Source: Glycomyces artemisiae (GTDB lineage: Bacteria; Actinomycetota; Actinomycetes; Mycobacteriales; Micromonosporaceae). From it: DNA of 64,000 bases. The stretch is taken from the NCBI RefSeq assembly GCF_003002955.1, contig NZ_PVTJ01000004.1:1-64000 (forward strand). Direction: 5' to 3'. Below are positions 39,316-47,778 of the stretch, one piece after another; position 1 is the first letter of the stretch; each line of letters opens with the position of its first letter. Made by a program: the position numbers and the translations under genes. Below the pieces are notes generated by a model. It was not told the DNA's origin. It searched no databases and worked only from the letters and a program-made list of their open reading frames with translations.

Positions 39316-39443
39316 ATCGTGTCGGAGAGTACGGGGCAAGCGGTTGCTACCTTCGGGACGGTACCGAGTGGAGCCTCGAAAGTCAATACATGTCGATACA
39401 TGTTGGAAACGGTGTCGGATTCGCGGCGGTTTGCGGGGCCGCC

Positions 39444-39480
39444 GGATCGTGCATCCTATAGGAAATAGGATGCACGATCC
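39444..39480 (-). terminator. Hairpin after the ricin-domain acetylesterase gene
   Basis: Perfect 16-base arms (GGATCGTGCATCCTAT and complement) with a 5-base loop, four bases past the stop. It contains ATCCTATAGGA, shared with the palindrome after the lyase gene. Confidence 0.72.
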
Positions 39481-39484
39481 CGGG

Positions 39485-40732
39485 CTAGCGGACGTGCGCG
39501 GCGATCGGGCGGCTCAGGGCCTTCGCGCCCTCGGACACCAGGCGCGCCATCTGGTTCGCGCCGTACTCCTGGAAGTGCGTCGAGTCGGCGAGGCCGTCGG
39601 GGTAGGCCGGGTAGGCGCCGGCGGCGAGGTGCATGAACACCTGGGTCCGGGCCCGGTCGGGGGTGATCGCGTTGAGGTAGGCGCGCGAGCGGGCGCCGAG
39701 GTCGATGAAGGACACCCCGGTCTCGCTCACGAGCTCGCGGACCTTCGCCGCGTACGTCGCGAACGACTCGTTGAACTGGCCCGAGGAGTTGTAGTCGAGC
39801 CGGTTCACGGGCGTGAGCAGGACCGGGATGGCGCCCTTGGCGGTCGCCCCGGCCATGTAGTGGTCGCGGAGGTACATCTTGTAGTCCGCGGGCGAGGTGT
39901 ACCGCTCGGGCTTCGACGAGTCGGCGTCGTTGTGCCCGAACTGGACGAACAGGTAGTCCCCCGGCTGGATCGCGTCGAGGATCGTCGTCAGGCGCCCCTG
40001 CTCGATGAACGATCGCGAGGAGCGGCCGCCGATGGCGTGGTTGGCGATCCGCGTGTTCGCGTCCATCCAGCCGCCGAGCTTCTGGCCCCAGCCGGTCATC
40101 GGGTAGACCGAGGAGTTGTAGGTCTGCGCGGTGGAGTCCGAGGCGATGTAGATCGTCGGCGTGCCGGAGGCGGGCGCGGCGTCGGCGGGGACGGGCTTCC
40201 ACTGCTGGTTGAGCCCGGCGACCGAGTCGTACTGCGACAGCCGCGAGCCCAGCGCGATGCTCCACTCCCACACGTCGAGGGCCTTGCCCGAATTGCGGTT
40301 CACGAACCGCAGCCAGGTGCCGTCGTCGAGGACCTGCCACTGCTGGTTCGCCTGCCCGTTGCCCGGGTACTGGATGACGTCGGCGCCGTTGGCGGTGGAC
40401 TTGCCGTAGACGTCGAGGACCTGCCCGGAGTGGCGGACCTCGATCCGGAAGTAGCCGCCGCCGGCGTCGACGAAGCGGAACTGCTGGTTCGCCGCGTAGG
40501 TGCGGTTGCCCTGGACGAGCTTGGCGCCGCCTGCGGTCGAGGCCCCGGCGATCTCCAGGACGAGCCCGGAGTAGCGGGACTGGAGGTGGTACCAGGTGCC
40601 GGGGGTGAACGCCGCGCTCGCGGCGCCCGCGCCGAGGAGTCCTCCGGCGGCCGCGCCGGCGCCGAGGCCCGCGAGGAGGCCGAGCGAGCGGCGGCTCAGC
40701 TTGGCGCCGAGCGGATTCGGGAAGTCGGACAT
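39485..40732 (-). CDS. Secreted rhamnogalacturonan acetylesterase with ricin-type lectin domain
   Basis: 415 residues from ATG 40732. The N-terminus has a twin-arginine signal (KLSRRSLGLLAGLGAGAAAG). A ricin-B-type carbohydrate-binding domain (about 45-180) shows three QxW-like repeats (NQQFRFV, NQQWQVL, NQQWKPV). The SGNH esterase (about 190-415) has IYIASDSTAQTYN, NHAIGGRSSRSF, FGHNDADS and DSTHFQEYGANQMARL, close to the esterase part of the adjacent lyase fusion. It removes acetyl groups from pectic rhamnogalacturonan. The same LacI-type operator as its neighbour lies 138 bases upstream. Confidence 0.92.
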   Translation of the reverse strand: MSDFPNPLGAKLSRRSLGLLAGLGAGAAAGGLLGAGAASAAFTPGTWYHLQSRYSGLVLEIAGASTAGGAKLVQGNRTYAANQQFRFVDAGGGYFRIEVRHSGQVLDVYGKSTANGADVIQYPGNGQANQQWQVLDDGTWLRFVNRNSGKALDVWEWSIALGSRLSQYDSVAGLNQQWKPVPADAAPASGTPTIYIASDSTAQTYNSSVYPMTGWGQKLGGWMDANTRIANHAIGGRSSRSFIEQGRLTTILDAIQPGDYLFVQFGHNDADSSKPERYTSPADYKMYLRDHYMAGATAKGAIPVLLTPVNRLDYNSSGQFNESFATYAAKVRELVSETGVSFIDLGARSRAYLNAITPDRARTQVFMHLAAGAYPAYPDGLADSTHFQEYGANQMARLVSEGAKALSRPIAAHVR

Positions 40733-40870
40733 GTGCGCTCCAGTGCGTCGAAGTCGAGGGCCGCGGCGCCGCGGCGGCGCCGCGGCCCCTGTGAGAGGCG
40801 GGGATCGGCCGGTGGAGGGGACGGAGGAGGATGCCGCCGCGGCGGCGCGTCGGGAACCGCGCAGCGGGCG

Positions 40871-40882
40871 TGAAACGATTCA
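40871..40882 (-). promoter_or_regulatory. LacI-type operator TGAAACGATTCA upstream of the ricin-domain acetylesterase
   Basis: Identical to the box at 39304 and again upstream of a rhamnogalacturonan-active gene, in an AT-rich segment likely to include the promoter. Confidence 0.65.
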
Positions 40883-40959
40883 TTAAAACATCGATGTAAT
40901 GATGCTTTTCGATTTGTTTTGCGGGGTATCGTAACGCGCGGAAAGCGCTAACACAAGTG

Positions 40960-42027
40960 TCAGGGCAGGATCGGGGCAAGCCGCTCGGCCGCCGCGTCGA
41001 GGTCGATGCCCTGCTCGGCGACCCACTCGTCGCTGAAGTAGCTGGTGGCGTAGCGCTGCCCGGAGTCGCACAGGAGCGTGACGACGCTGCCGCCGCGCCC
41101 GGCCTCGCGCATCTCGGCGATGAGCGAGAGCGCCGCGACGAGGTTGGTGCCCGTGGAGCCGCCGAGGGGGCGGCCGAGGCGCTTCGAGGCCCAGCGGAGG
41201 CACGCGATCGACTCGGCGTCGTCCACTTTGACCATGCGGTCGACGAGGGAGGGGATGAACGAGGGCTCCACGCGCGGGCGCCCGATGCCCTCGATGCGCG
41301 AGCCGCGGGCGGCGGACGCCTCCGGGTCGCGGTCGCGCCAGCCGGAGAAGAACGCCGAGTGCTCGGGGTCGACGACGCACAGGTTCGTGGCGTGGCGCCG
41401 GTAGCGCACGTACCGGCCGATGGTGGCCGAGGTCCCGCCGGTGCCCGCGCCGACCACGACCCAGGCCGGGACCGGGTGGCGCTCCAGGCGCATCTGCTCG
41501 AAGACCGACTCGGCGATGTTGTTGTTCCCGCGCCAGTCGGTGGCCCGCTCGGCGTAGGTGAACTGGTCCATGAAGTGCCCGCCGGTCTCGGCCGCGAGCC
41601 GCTCGGCCTCGGCGCAGACCTCCGACGCCTCGCGCACGAGGTGCGCCTTGCCGCCGTAGAACTCGATCTGGGCGATCTTGGCGCGGCTGGTGGACTCGGG
41701 CATGACCGCGGTGAACGGCAGGCCGAGCATCCGCGCGAAGTACGCCTCGCTCACGGCCGTCGAGCCGCTCGACGCCTCGATGACGGGCGTGCCCTCATCG
41801 ATCCAGCCGTTGCAGATCGCGTACAGGAACAGCGACCGCGCGAGGCGGTGCTTGAGCGATCCCGTCGGGTGGGCCGACTCGTCCTTGAGGTACAGGTCCA
41901 CGCCCCACTCGGGCGGCAGCGGGAACGGGAGGAGGTGCGTGTCGGCGGAGCGGTTCGCGTCGGCCTCGACGGCGGTGATGGCCCAGTTCGTCCAGAGGCG
42001 ATCGCGGGTGCGGTCAACCGACTCCAT
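40960..42027 (-). CDS. PLP-dependent L-cysteine desulfhydrase (Cds1-like)
   Basis: 355 residues from ATG 42027. Fold-type II PLP enzyme: the lysine lies in [33 protein letters not shown] binds the substrate, and [20 protein letters not shown] the phosphate. The opening [20 protein letters not shown] and TGSLKHR pattern match mycobacterial Cds1, which splits cysteine to pyruvate, ammonia and sulfide, rather than cysteine synthase. Its start overlaps the end of the Lrp-type regulator by 14 bases. Confidence 0.87.
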   Translation of the reverse strand: MESVDRTRDRLWTNWAITAVEADANRSADTHLLPFPLPPEWGVDLYLKDESAHPTGSLKHRLARSLFLYAICNGWIDEGTPVIEASSGSTAVSEAYFARMLGLPFTAVMPESTSRAKIAQIEFYGGKAHLVREASEVCAEAERLAAETGGHFMDQFTYAERATDWRGNNNIAESVFEQMRLERHPVPAWVVVGAGTGGTSATIGRYVRYRRHATNLCVVDPEHSAFFSGWRDRDPEASAARGSRIEGIGRPRVEPSFIPSLVDRMVKVDDAESIACLRWASKRLGRPLGGSTGTNLVAALSLIAEMREAGRGGSVVTLLCDSGQRYATSYFSDEWVAEQGIDLDAAAERLAPILP

Positions 42028-42487
42028 CGAGGCCGCCGTCCTCGGGGATCGGCTGGGGCCGGTCCTCCCATTTCGTGGAGAGCGTGATCGTCGTGCGCGT
42101 CTGCGCCACACCGGGAATCGCGCCGACCCGATGGATCAGCTGTTCGAGGTCCGCCATCTTCGGCACGCGCACCTTCAGCTGGTAGCACTCGACCCCGGCG
42201 AGGAAATAGCACGACTCGATCTGCGGAATGGCGCGGAGGCGTTCGCAGATGTCGAGGTGGTCCGCCGAATTGTCGGGAATGATGCCTATGAGGGCGGTGA
42301 TCCCGAGTCCGATCGCCTCGGAGTCGATCACGGCCTTGTAGCCTGCGATGACGCCGTTGCGCTCCAGTTTCACCACGCGGTCCTGCACCGAGGGCGCGGT
42401 GAGACCGACCCTGCGCGCCAGTTCGGCGTAAGAGGTCCGCCCGTCGGTGCGCAGCAGGTTCACGATGGTCCGGTCGATCTCGTCCAC
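42014..42487 (-). CDS. Lrp/AsnC-family regulator
   Basis: 157 residues from GTG 42487. The N-terminal HTH ([40 protein letters not shown]) is followed by a RAM ligand-binding domain ([57 protein letters not shown]). It is coupled to the cysteine desulfhydrase gene, so cysteine is a natural effector guess, as known for Lrp-type regulators of cysteine breakdown in other bacteria. Confidence 0.92.
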   Translation of the reverse strand: MDEIDRTIVNLLRTDGRTSYAELARRVGLTAPSVQDRVVKLERNGVIAGYKAVIDSEAIGLGITALIGIIPDNSADHLDICERLRAIPQIESCYFLAGVECYQLKVRVPKMADLEQLIHRVGAIPGVAQTRTTITLSTKWEDRPQPIPEDGGLDGVG

Positions 42488-42713
42488 TCCATGAGGATAA
42501 CGGGAGTTGCATCTTGGGTCCTGTGCCTACCTCATACCCGGGAACTCCTAGAGCGAAGGAATCAGCTCAGAGCGCCGTTGACATACGCGTGGTACTTTCA
42601 GGCAATACCTACCGACCGAAAGTATGTCCAAGAACTCATGGCAGGTTTGACTGAATAGTGGTGTAATGGGTTTAACGCACGAAGTGAGTCTTCATCACGG
42701 GGAGGAAGAAATC

Positions 42714-42929
42714 ATGGAGACCGAGGACCGCCTACTGACACCCGGCGAAGTCGCCTCGCTGTTCCGCGTGGATCCGAAGACGGTCACGCGATGGGCCGCG
42801 GCGGGCAGGATCGGGAGCATTCGCACGCCGGGCGGCCACCGTCGGTTCCGCGAGTCAGAGGTCCGGGCCCTGCTCGAAGGGGACGCCGGAGCACAGGCCA
42901 CGTTCGAATCGGGGAACGCCCAGTCGTAG
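42714..42929 (+). CDS. bldC: BldC-type developmental regulator
   Basis: 71 residues from ATG 42714, with GGGGAGGAAG upstream; an in-frame extension to 42666 is not needed. The MerR-like winged helix LLTPGEVASLFRVDPKTVTR, WAAAGRIGSIRTPGGHRRFR and ESEVRALLEG is almost that of Streptomyces BldC, a small head-to-tail-binding regulator that delays the onset of development. The upstream region (42578-42583) has TTGACA. Confidence 0.92.
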   Translation: METEDRLLTPGEVASLFRVDPKTVTRWAAAGRIGSIRTPGGHRRFRESEVRALLEGDAGAQATFESGNAQS

Positions 42930-42989
42930 CGCGGCAGCACGCCGCCGGGCCGCCGAGAGCGGCCGCCAATCAGCACATCTGCCTGGCAC

Positions 42990-43056
42990 AAGCCGGTCCA
43001 GCGCAGCGCACCGCGGCCTTCGGGCCGGAGGGGGACGCGCGAACGGACCGGCTTTT
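42990..43056 (+). terminator. Compound terminator after bldC
   Basis: A 10-base stem (AAGCCGGTCC and complement) encloses an inner GGCC-TTCG-GGCC-like hairpin and ends in TTTT. It lies 60 bases past the bldC stop. Confidence 0.6.
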
Positions 43057-43205
43057 CGCTTGCCCTGAATCGCCGGACTATATCCACATCGGACCAGATT
43101 TGTTCCTTTTAGGGCAATTGATCACTCTTTGCAGTCGGATCAATACCCCGAGTCGCCATCTATGCCGCCAATCTGACTTTTCTGGATTCTCCGGTCGTGA
43201 AGCCC

Positions 43206-43234
43206 TTGACATCACTGTGATACATAGGCAAACT
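43206..43234 (+). promoter_or_regulatory. Candidate promoter of the first GH6 gene
   Basis: TTGACA at 43206-43211 is followed, 17 bases on, by CAAACT, a plausible -10. The CebR-like box starts 12 bases further downstream, where a bound repressor would block transcription. Confidence 0.5.
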
Positions 43235-43246
43235 TCGATGTGATGT

Positions 43247-43260
43247 TGGGAGCGCTTCCG
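43247..43260 (+). promoter_or_regulatory. CebR-like operator before the first GH6 gene
   Basis: TGGGAGCGCTTCCG matches the CebR box TGGGAGCGCTCCCA at 12 of 14 positions. CebR represses cellulose-utilisation genes in actinomycetes until cellobiose or cellotriose is present. Confidence 0.78.
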
Positions 43261-43317
43261 TGGACACCCGGTACACGCGGAGCCGTTCCCCAGCCCCGAC
43301 CAGCAAAGGGAAGGCAC

Positions 43318-44739
43318 ATGACGCTCAACCGAAGCAGACACCACAGCGGCCCCAGGAGACTGGTGGCGCTCGGCGCGGCGGCGGCCGCCGCCGCGACCGT
43401 CAGCGCCCTGGCGGTGACCACGGCCGGCGCAGAGGAGCCCGTCGAGGCCCAGCAGACCAAGGTCGACAACCCCTACGAGGGCGCGCAGGTCTACGTCAAC
43501 CCCGTCTGGTCGGCCCTCGCCGCGGCCGAGCCGGGCGGCGACGCGATCGCCGACCAGCCGACCGGCGTGTGGCTCGACCGCATCAGCGCCATCGAGGGGA
43601 ACGACTCCCCCACCACCGGGTCCATGGGCCTGCGCGACCACCTCGACGAGGCCGTCGCCCAGGGCGCGGACGTCGTCCAGATCGTCATCTACAACCTGCC
43701 GGGCCGCGACTGCGCCGCGCTCGCCTCCAACGGCGAGCTCCCCGCGGACGCGATCGACCGGTACAAGACCGAGTACATCGACCCGATCGCCGAGATCCAG
43801 GGCGACCCGGCGTACGCGGATCTGCGGATCGTCAACGTCATCGAGATCGACTCGCTGCCGAACCTGGTCACGAACGTCTCGCCGCGGGCCACCGCGACCG
43901 CCAACTGCGACACGATGAAGGCGAACGGGAACTACGTCGACGGCGTCTCCTATGCCGCCGCGACGCTCGGCGCGCTGCCGAACACCTACAACTACCTCGA
44001 CGCGGGCCACCACGGCTGGATCGGGTGGACCAACGACGACCCGCAGTACGACAACTTCCACGCCTCCGCGGCGCTGTTCGGCTCGCTCATCGGCGAGAAC
44101 GGCATGACCGCGGACGACGTGCACGGGTTCATCACCAACACCGCGAACTACTCGGTGCTCGAAGAGCCCTACTGGGAGGTCGACCAGGTCGTCGGCGGCA
44201 AGCCGCTCAACCAGAACGGCGACGTGAAGTGGGTCGACTGGAACGCCTACAACGGCGAGATCGACTTCTCGACCGCGTTCCGGGACGAGCTGGTGTCCAA
44301 CGGCTTCAACGAGAGCATCGGGATGCTCATCGACACCAGCCGCAACGGCTGGGGCGGCCCCGACCGGCCCACCGGCCCGTCGACCTCGACCGACCCGGTG
44401 ACCTTCGTCGACGAGTCGCGCATCGACCCCCGCTACAACAAGGGCAACTGGTGCAACCAGGCCGGCGCCGGCCTCGGCGAACGGCCGCAGGCCAGCCCCG
44501 AGGCGGGCATCGACGCCTACGTGTGGATCAAGCCGCCCGGGGAGTCGGACGGCGCCTCCGAGGAGATCCCGAACGACGAGGGCAAGGGCTTCGACCAGAT
44601 GTGCGACCCCGCGTACGAGGGGAACATCCGCAACGGCAACAACCCCAGCGGCGCGCGCGGCGAGATGCCGCTGTCGGGCCACTGGTCGTCCGAGCAGTTC
44701 GCCGAGCTGCTGGCGAACGCGTACCCGCCGGTGAGCTAG
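43318..44739 (+). CDS. Secreted GH6 cellulase/cellobiohydrolase, catalytic domain only
   Basis: 473 residues from ATG 43318 after AAAGGGAAGG. A signal peptide with charged start and Ala-rich core is cleaved near TTAGAEEP. The GH6 domain covers about residues 50-473. Catalytic acid Asp lies in YNLPGRDCAALASNGE, and the base region is YVWIKPPGESDG. GH6 enzymes cut beta-1,4-glucan with inversion; extended loops such as NQAGAGLGERPQASPEAGID point to a cellobiohydrolase. No CBM, unlike its neighbour. A CebR-like box precedes it. Confidence 0.93.
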   Translation: MTLNRSRHHSGPRRLVALGAAAAAAATVSALAVTTAGAEEPVEAQQTKVDNPYEGAQVYVNPVWSALAAAEPGGDAIADQPTGVWLDRISAIEGNDSPTTGSMGLRDHLDEAVAQGADVVQIVIYNLPGRDCAALASNGELPADAIDRYKTEYIDPIAEIQGDPAYADLRIVNVIEIDSLPNLVTNVSPRATATANCDTMKANGNYVDGVSYAAATLGALPNTYNYLDAGHHGWIGWTNDDPQYDNFHASAALFGSLIGENGMTADDVHGFITNTANYSVLEEPYWEVDQVVGGKPLNQNGDVKWVDWNAYNGEIDFSTAFRDELVSNGFNESIGMLIDTSRNGWGGPDRPTGPSTSTDPVTFVDESRIDPRYNKGNWCNQAGAGLGERPQASPEAGIDAYVWIKPPGESDGASEEIPNDEGKGFDQMCDPAYEGNIRNGNNPSGARGEMPLSGHWSSEQFAELLANAYPPVS

Positions 44740-44781
44740 CCGGGTGGGGACAGGGCGGACCGGCACTCCGCCCGCAGGAAA

Positions 44782-44813
44782 CGGCGGGGCCGCGCATCAG
44801 CGCGGCCCCGCCG
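44782..44813 (+). terminator. Terminator hairpin after the first GH6 gene
   Basis: Perfect 13-base arms (CGGCGGGGCCGCG and complement) around CATCAG, about 42 bases past the stop. Confidence 0.78.
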
Positions 44814-44963
44814 CCGTGCACCCTCCGCCGCGAACTTTTTCTAAGCTCCCCTTCGCGTTTCCGCGGGAGCGTTTTCACTGATTCAAGCGCTTGCCGGGCG
44901 GCCGGTCGGCCGTGAAAGCGGTGGCCCGTGCCCTCCCATGCGCGAAATATCCAGCCGGACCTC

Positions 44964-44993
44964 TTGACAGCCCATCTATATATCGGAGATTAT
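44964..44993 (+). promoter_or_regulatory. Candidate promoter of the CBM2-GH6 gene
   Basis: TTGACA at 44964-44969 with GATTAT 18 bases on. The CebR-like box begins 12 bases after the -10, the same geometry as in the first GH6 gene. Confidence 0.55.
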
Positions 44994-45005
44994 CAATGCA
45001 CATCT

Positions 45006-45019
45006 TGGGAGCGCTTCCC
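45006..45019 (+). promoter_or_regulatory. CebR-like operator before the CBM2-GH6 gene
   Basis: TGGGAGCGCTTCCC matches the CebR consensus at 12 of 14 positions and is almost identical to the box at 43247. Confidence 0.78.
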
Positions 45020-45081
45020 TCGATGGACACCCGTTCCGGGCTGCGCGGTTGCGGCCCTTCAACCCCGAAGGACATCGAAAC

Positions 45082-46845
45082 ATGCAAGTACCTAAGAAAC
45101 GAAGGAGATTGGCCATCACCGGCGTCGCGGTCGCCGCGCTCGCCGCCACCGGGCTGACCTTCGCTTCGGCGAACCAGGCACTCGCCGAAGAGGGCTGCAA
45201 GGTCGACTACAAGGTCGTCAGCAGCTGGGGCTCCGGTTTCCAGGCCAACGTCACGATCACCGCCCAGGAGCCGATCAACGGCTGGGAGCTGAAGTGGAAC
45301 TTCCCCTCGGGCACCACGGTCTCCAGCGCCTGGAACGTGAGCTACACCCAGAGCGGCACCTCGTTCACCGGTAAGGACGTCGGCTGGAACGGCTCCATCG
45401 CCTCCGGCCAGAGCAAGGAGGTGTTCGGCTTCATCGGCTCCGGCTCCTCGGCGACCCCGGCGCAGTTCACCATCAACGGCGACGTCTGCAACGGCACGAC
45501 CCAGCCGCCCACGAGCGAGCCGCCCACCTCCGACGACCCCACCGGCAACCCGGGCGGCGGCGACAAGGTCGACAACCCGTACACGGGCGCTCAGGTGTAC
45601 GTGAACCCGATCTGGTCGGCCAACGCCGCGGCCGAGCCGGGCGGCGACGCGATCGCCGACGAGCCCACCGCCGTGTGGCTCGACCGGACCTCCGCGATCT
45701 ACGGCAACGGCTCCCCGACCACCGGGTCGATGGGCCTGGAGGACCACCTCGACGAGGCCCTCGCGCAGGGCGCCGACGTCATCCAGGTCGTCATCTACAA
45801 CCTGCCCGGTCGCGACTGCGCCGCGCTGGCCTCCAACGGCGAGCTGGCGGCGGACGAGATCGACGAGTACAAGAACGACTACATCGACCCGATCGTCGAC
45901 ATCATGGGCCAGGCGAAGTACGCCGACCTGAAGATCGTCAACGTGATCGAGATCGACTCGCTGCCGAACCTCGTCACCAACGTCGCCCCGCGCGCGACGG
46001 CGACCGCCAACTGCAACACGATGAAGGCGAACGGGAACTACCAGGACGGCATCTCGTACGCGACGGCCGAGCTCGGCTCGCTGCCGAACACGTACAACTA
46101 CCTGGACGCGGGCCACCACGGCTGGATCGGCTGGACGAACAACGACCCGCAGTACGACAACTTCCACTCCTCGGCCGACATGTTCGGCACGCTCATCGGC
46201 ATGAACGGCATGACCGCGGACGACGTCCAGGGCTTCATCACGAACACCGCGAACTACTCGGTGCTCGAAGAGCCGTACTGGAACGTCGACCAGGTCGTCG
46301 GCGGCAAGGCGATCAACCAGAACCCCGACGTCAAGTGGGTGGACTGGAACGCCTACAACGGCGAGATCGACTTCGCCACGGCGTTCCGCCAGGAGCTGGT
46401 CTCCAACGGGTTCAACTCGAACATCGGCATGCTGATCGACACCAGCCGCAACGGCTGGGGCGGCGACTACCGGCCGACCGGGGCCTCGACCTCGACGAAC
46501 CCGGTGACCTTCGTGGACGAGTCGCGGATCGACCAGCGCTACAACAAGGGCAACTGGTGCAACCAGGCCGGCGCCGGCCTCGGCGAGCGGCCGCAGGCGA
46601 GCCCTGAGCCCGGCATCGACGCCTACGTGTGGATCAAGCCTCCGGGCGAGTCCGACGGCGCGTCGGAGGAGATCCCGAACGACGAGGGCAAGGGCTTCGA
46701 CGAGATGTGCGACCCGGACTACGGGGGCAACATCCGCAACAACAACAACCCCAGCGGCGCCCGCGACGACATGCCGCTCTCGGGCCACTGGTCCTCCGAG
46801 CAGTTCCAGGAGCTGCTGGAGAACGCCTACCCGCCGGTGAACTAA
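45082..46845 (+). CDS. Secreted CBM2-GH6 cellulase/cellobiohydrolase
   Basis: 587 residues from ATG 45082 (GAAGGA nine bases upstream). The signal peptide MQVPKKRRRLAITGVAVAA ends near QALAEE. A CBM2 (about 36-135) begins CKVDYKVVSSWGSGFQANVT and ends at FTINGDVC, with exposed Trp residues for cellulose binding. A Pro/Thr/Ser linker (QPPTSEPPTSDD) leads to a GH6 domain very similar to the preceding gene, with YNLPGRDCAALASNGE and WIKPPGESDG intact. The pair is a tandem duplication differing mainly by the CBM. Confidence 0.94.
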   Translation: MQVPKKRRRLAITGVAVAALAATGLTFASANQALAEEGCKVDYKVVSSWGSGFQANVTITAQEPINGWELKWNFPSGTTVSSAWNVSYTQSGTSFTGKDVGWNGSIASGQSKEVFGFIGSGSSATPAQFTINGDVCNGTTQPPTSEPPTSDDPTGNPGGGDKVDNPYTGAQVYVNPIWSANAAAEPGGDAIADEPTAVWLDRTSAIYGNGSPTTGSMGLEDHLDEALAQGADVIQVVIYNLPGRDCAALASNGELAADEIDEYKNDYIDPIVDIMGQAKYADLKIVNVIEIDSLPNLVTNVAPRATATANCNTMKANGNYQDGISYATAELGSLPNTYNYLDAGHHGWIGWTNNDPQYDNFHSSADMFGTLIGMNGMTADDVQGFITNTANYSVLEEPYWNVDQVVGGKAINQNPDVKWVDWNAYNGEIDFATAFRQELVSNGFNSNIGMLIDTSRNGWGGDYRPTGASTSTNPVTFVDESRIDQRYNKGNWCNQAGAGLGERPQASPEPGIDAYVWIKPPGESDGASEEIPNDEGKGFDEMCDPDYGGNIRNNNNPSGARDDMPLSGHWSSEQFQELLENAYPPVN

Positions 46846-46853
46846 TCGGGCCG

Positions 46854-46896
46854 CCAGCAGCTCCTGGAACCAGGAAGCACGGTCAGGAGCTGCTGG
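46854..46896 (+). terminator. 13-bp hairpin after the CBM2-GH6 gene built from duplicated coding sequence
   Basis: CCAGCAGCTCCTG (46854-46866) is complementary to CAGGAGCTGCTGG (46884-46896). The second arm is itself a copy of the coding sequence for QELLE at the gene's own C-terminus, so the hairpin arose by duplication. Confidence 0.6.
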
Positions 46897-46920
46897 AGAA
46901 CGCCTACCCGCCCATCAACC
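46884..46920 (+). pseudogene. Remnant of a third GH6 C-terminus
   Basis: Translated, this stretch reads QELLENAYPPIN, the same as the last residues of the CBM2-GH6 protein (QELLENAYPPVN), and the DNA is nearly identical over about 35 bases. No stop follows and no upstream domain remains. It appears to be the tail of a deleted extra copy or a product of unequal recombination. Confidence 0.7.
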
Positions 46921-46997
46921 AGGGGCGCAGTACCGGGCCCGGCGTTCCGGGAGGCGGATCGCCGGGCCCCCAGACCACATCCTCGGTTCCTTCCGGA

Positions 46998-47029
46998 GAC
47001 CGGGCCCCGCGGGACGGCGGGGCCCGGTC
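46998..47029. terminator. GC-rich hairpin in the GH6-TetR gap
   Basis: Perfect 13-base arms (GACCGGGCCCCGC and complement) around GGGACG, followed rightwards by GCAAAA. Confidence 0.65.
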
Positions 47030-47043
47030 GCAAAACCAAGTGC

Positions 47044-47095
47044 GACGCACTGCGGCCCCGGCCGGTCGTTCGACCGGCCGGGGCCGCGGTGCGTC
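47044..47095. terminator. Long bidirectional terminator between convergent genes
   Basis: 25-base arms (47044-47068 and 47071-47095) pair with a single mismatch around a two-base loop, starting GACGCAC and rich in GGCCCCGGCCGG. It lies just beyond the TetR stop. Confidence 0.8.
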
Positions 47096-47107
47096 TGCTT
47101 GCGTCCC

Positions 47108-47764
47108 TTACGGGTTGCGGGTCTCGCAGAGCGGGCCGCCGAGGCCGCGCAGGAGGTTGTCGACGAAGCGCTCGACGGTGTCGTCGGCCTGGAGGTGCGA
47201 GTACTGCCCGTAGACGAAGATCGTCAGGAGCGGGCTGGTGAACATCGCGACCGCCAGGTCGAGGTCGAGGTCCGGCGCGACCTCGCCGCGCTCGGCCCAG
47301 TACTCGAAGGTGTCCCTGACGTACTTGCGCCGCAGCTCCACGAGCCGGTCGTGGTGGCGCTTGTACTCCGGGTCCTCGTGGAAGACGGTCATCATGCACC
47401 GCACGACCTTCATGTCGCGCGGGCCGTAGGTGCGGCGCATATTGTTGCCGAGGAAGATGAGGTCGTCGCGCAGCGAGGTGTGCGGGATCCCCTCCGGCGC
47501 AGGGGCCTTGATGCTCTCGAAGGCCGCGGCGACGAGCTCCTCCTTGGAGGACCAGCGCCGGTAGATGGTGGCCTTCGAGACGCCCGACAGCTCCGCGACG
47601 CCCTCGACGCTGACGTCGGTGACGTTCCCGTGCTCCGCGATGAGGTCCAGCACCGCTTCCAGGATGGACTCGCTCACCGCCTGGCTGCGTGGGCGGCCCT
47701 TGGCGGGGGTCGTCGGCGCAGGGGCCCGGTGGTGGGCGGTCGCATCGCGGAGCTCGGGTCGCAT
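47108..47764 (-). CDS. TetR-family regulator of the adjacent MFS exporter
   Basis: 218 residues from ATG 47764. The N-terminal HTH (ILEAVLDLIAEHGNVTDVSV, EGVAELSGVSKATIYRRWSS) is followed by a ligand-binding helical domain. It follows the MFS gene by 14 bases on the same strand, and a perfect 22-base palindrome lies upstream of that MFS gene, so the regulator probably represses its own operon until an exported compound is bound. Confidence 0.92.
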   Translation of the reverse strand: MRPELRDATAHHRAPAPTTPAKGRPRSQAVSESILEAVLDLIAEHGNVTDVSVEGVAELSGVSKATIYRRWSSKEELVAAAFESIKAPAPEGIPHTSLRDDLIFLGNNMRRTYGPRDMKVVRCMMTVFHEDPEYKRHHDRLVELRRKYVRDTFEYWAERGEVAPDLDLDLAVAMFTSPLLTIFVYGQYSHLQADDTVERFVDNLLRGLGGPLCETRNP

Positions 47765-47778
47765 GACTCGATTGTCCC

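Noticed and set aside
35733..39461. 1242-codon plus-strand frame opposite the lyase fusion
   Set aside because: Valine/arginine-rich antisense shadow; the minus strand has complete catalytic domains.
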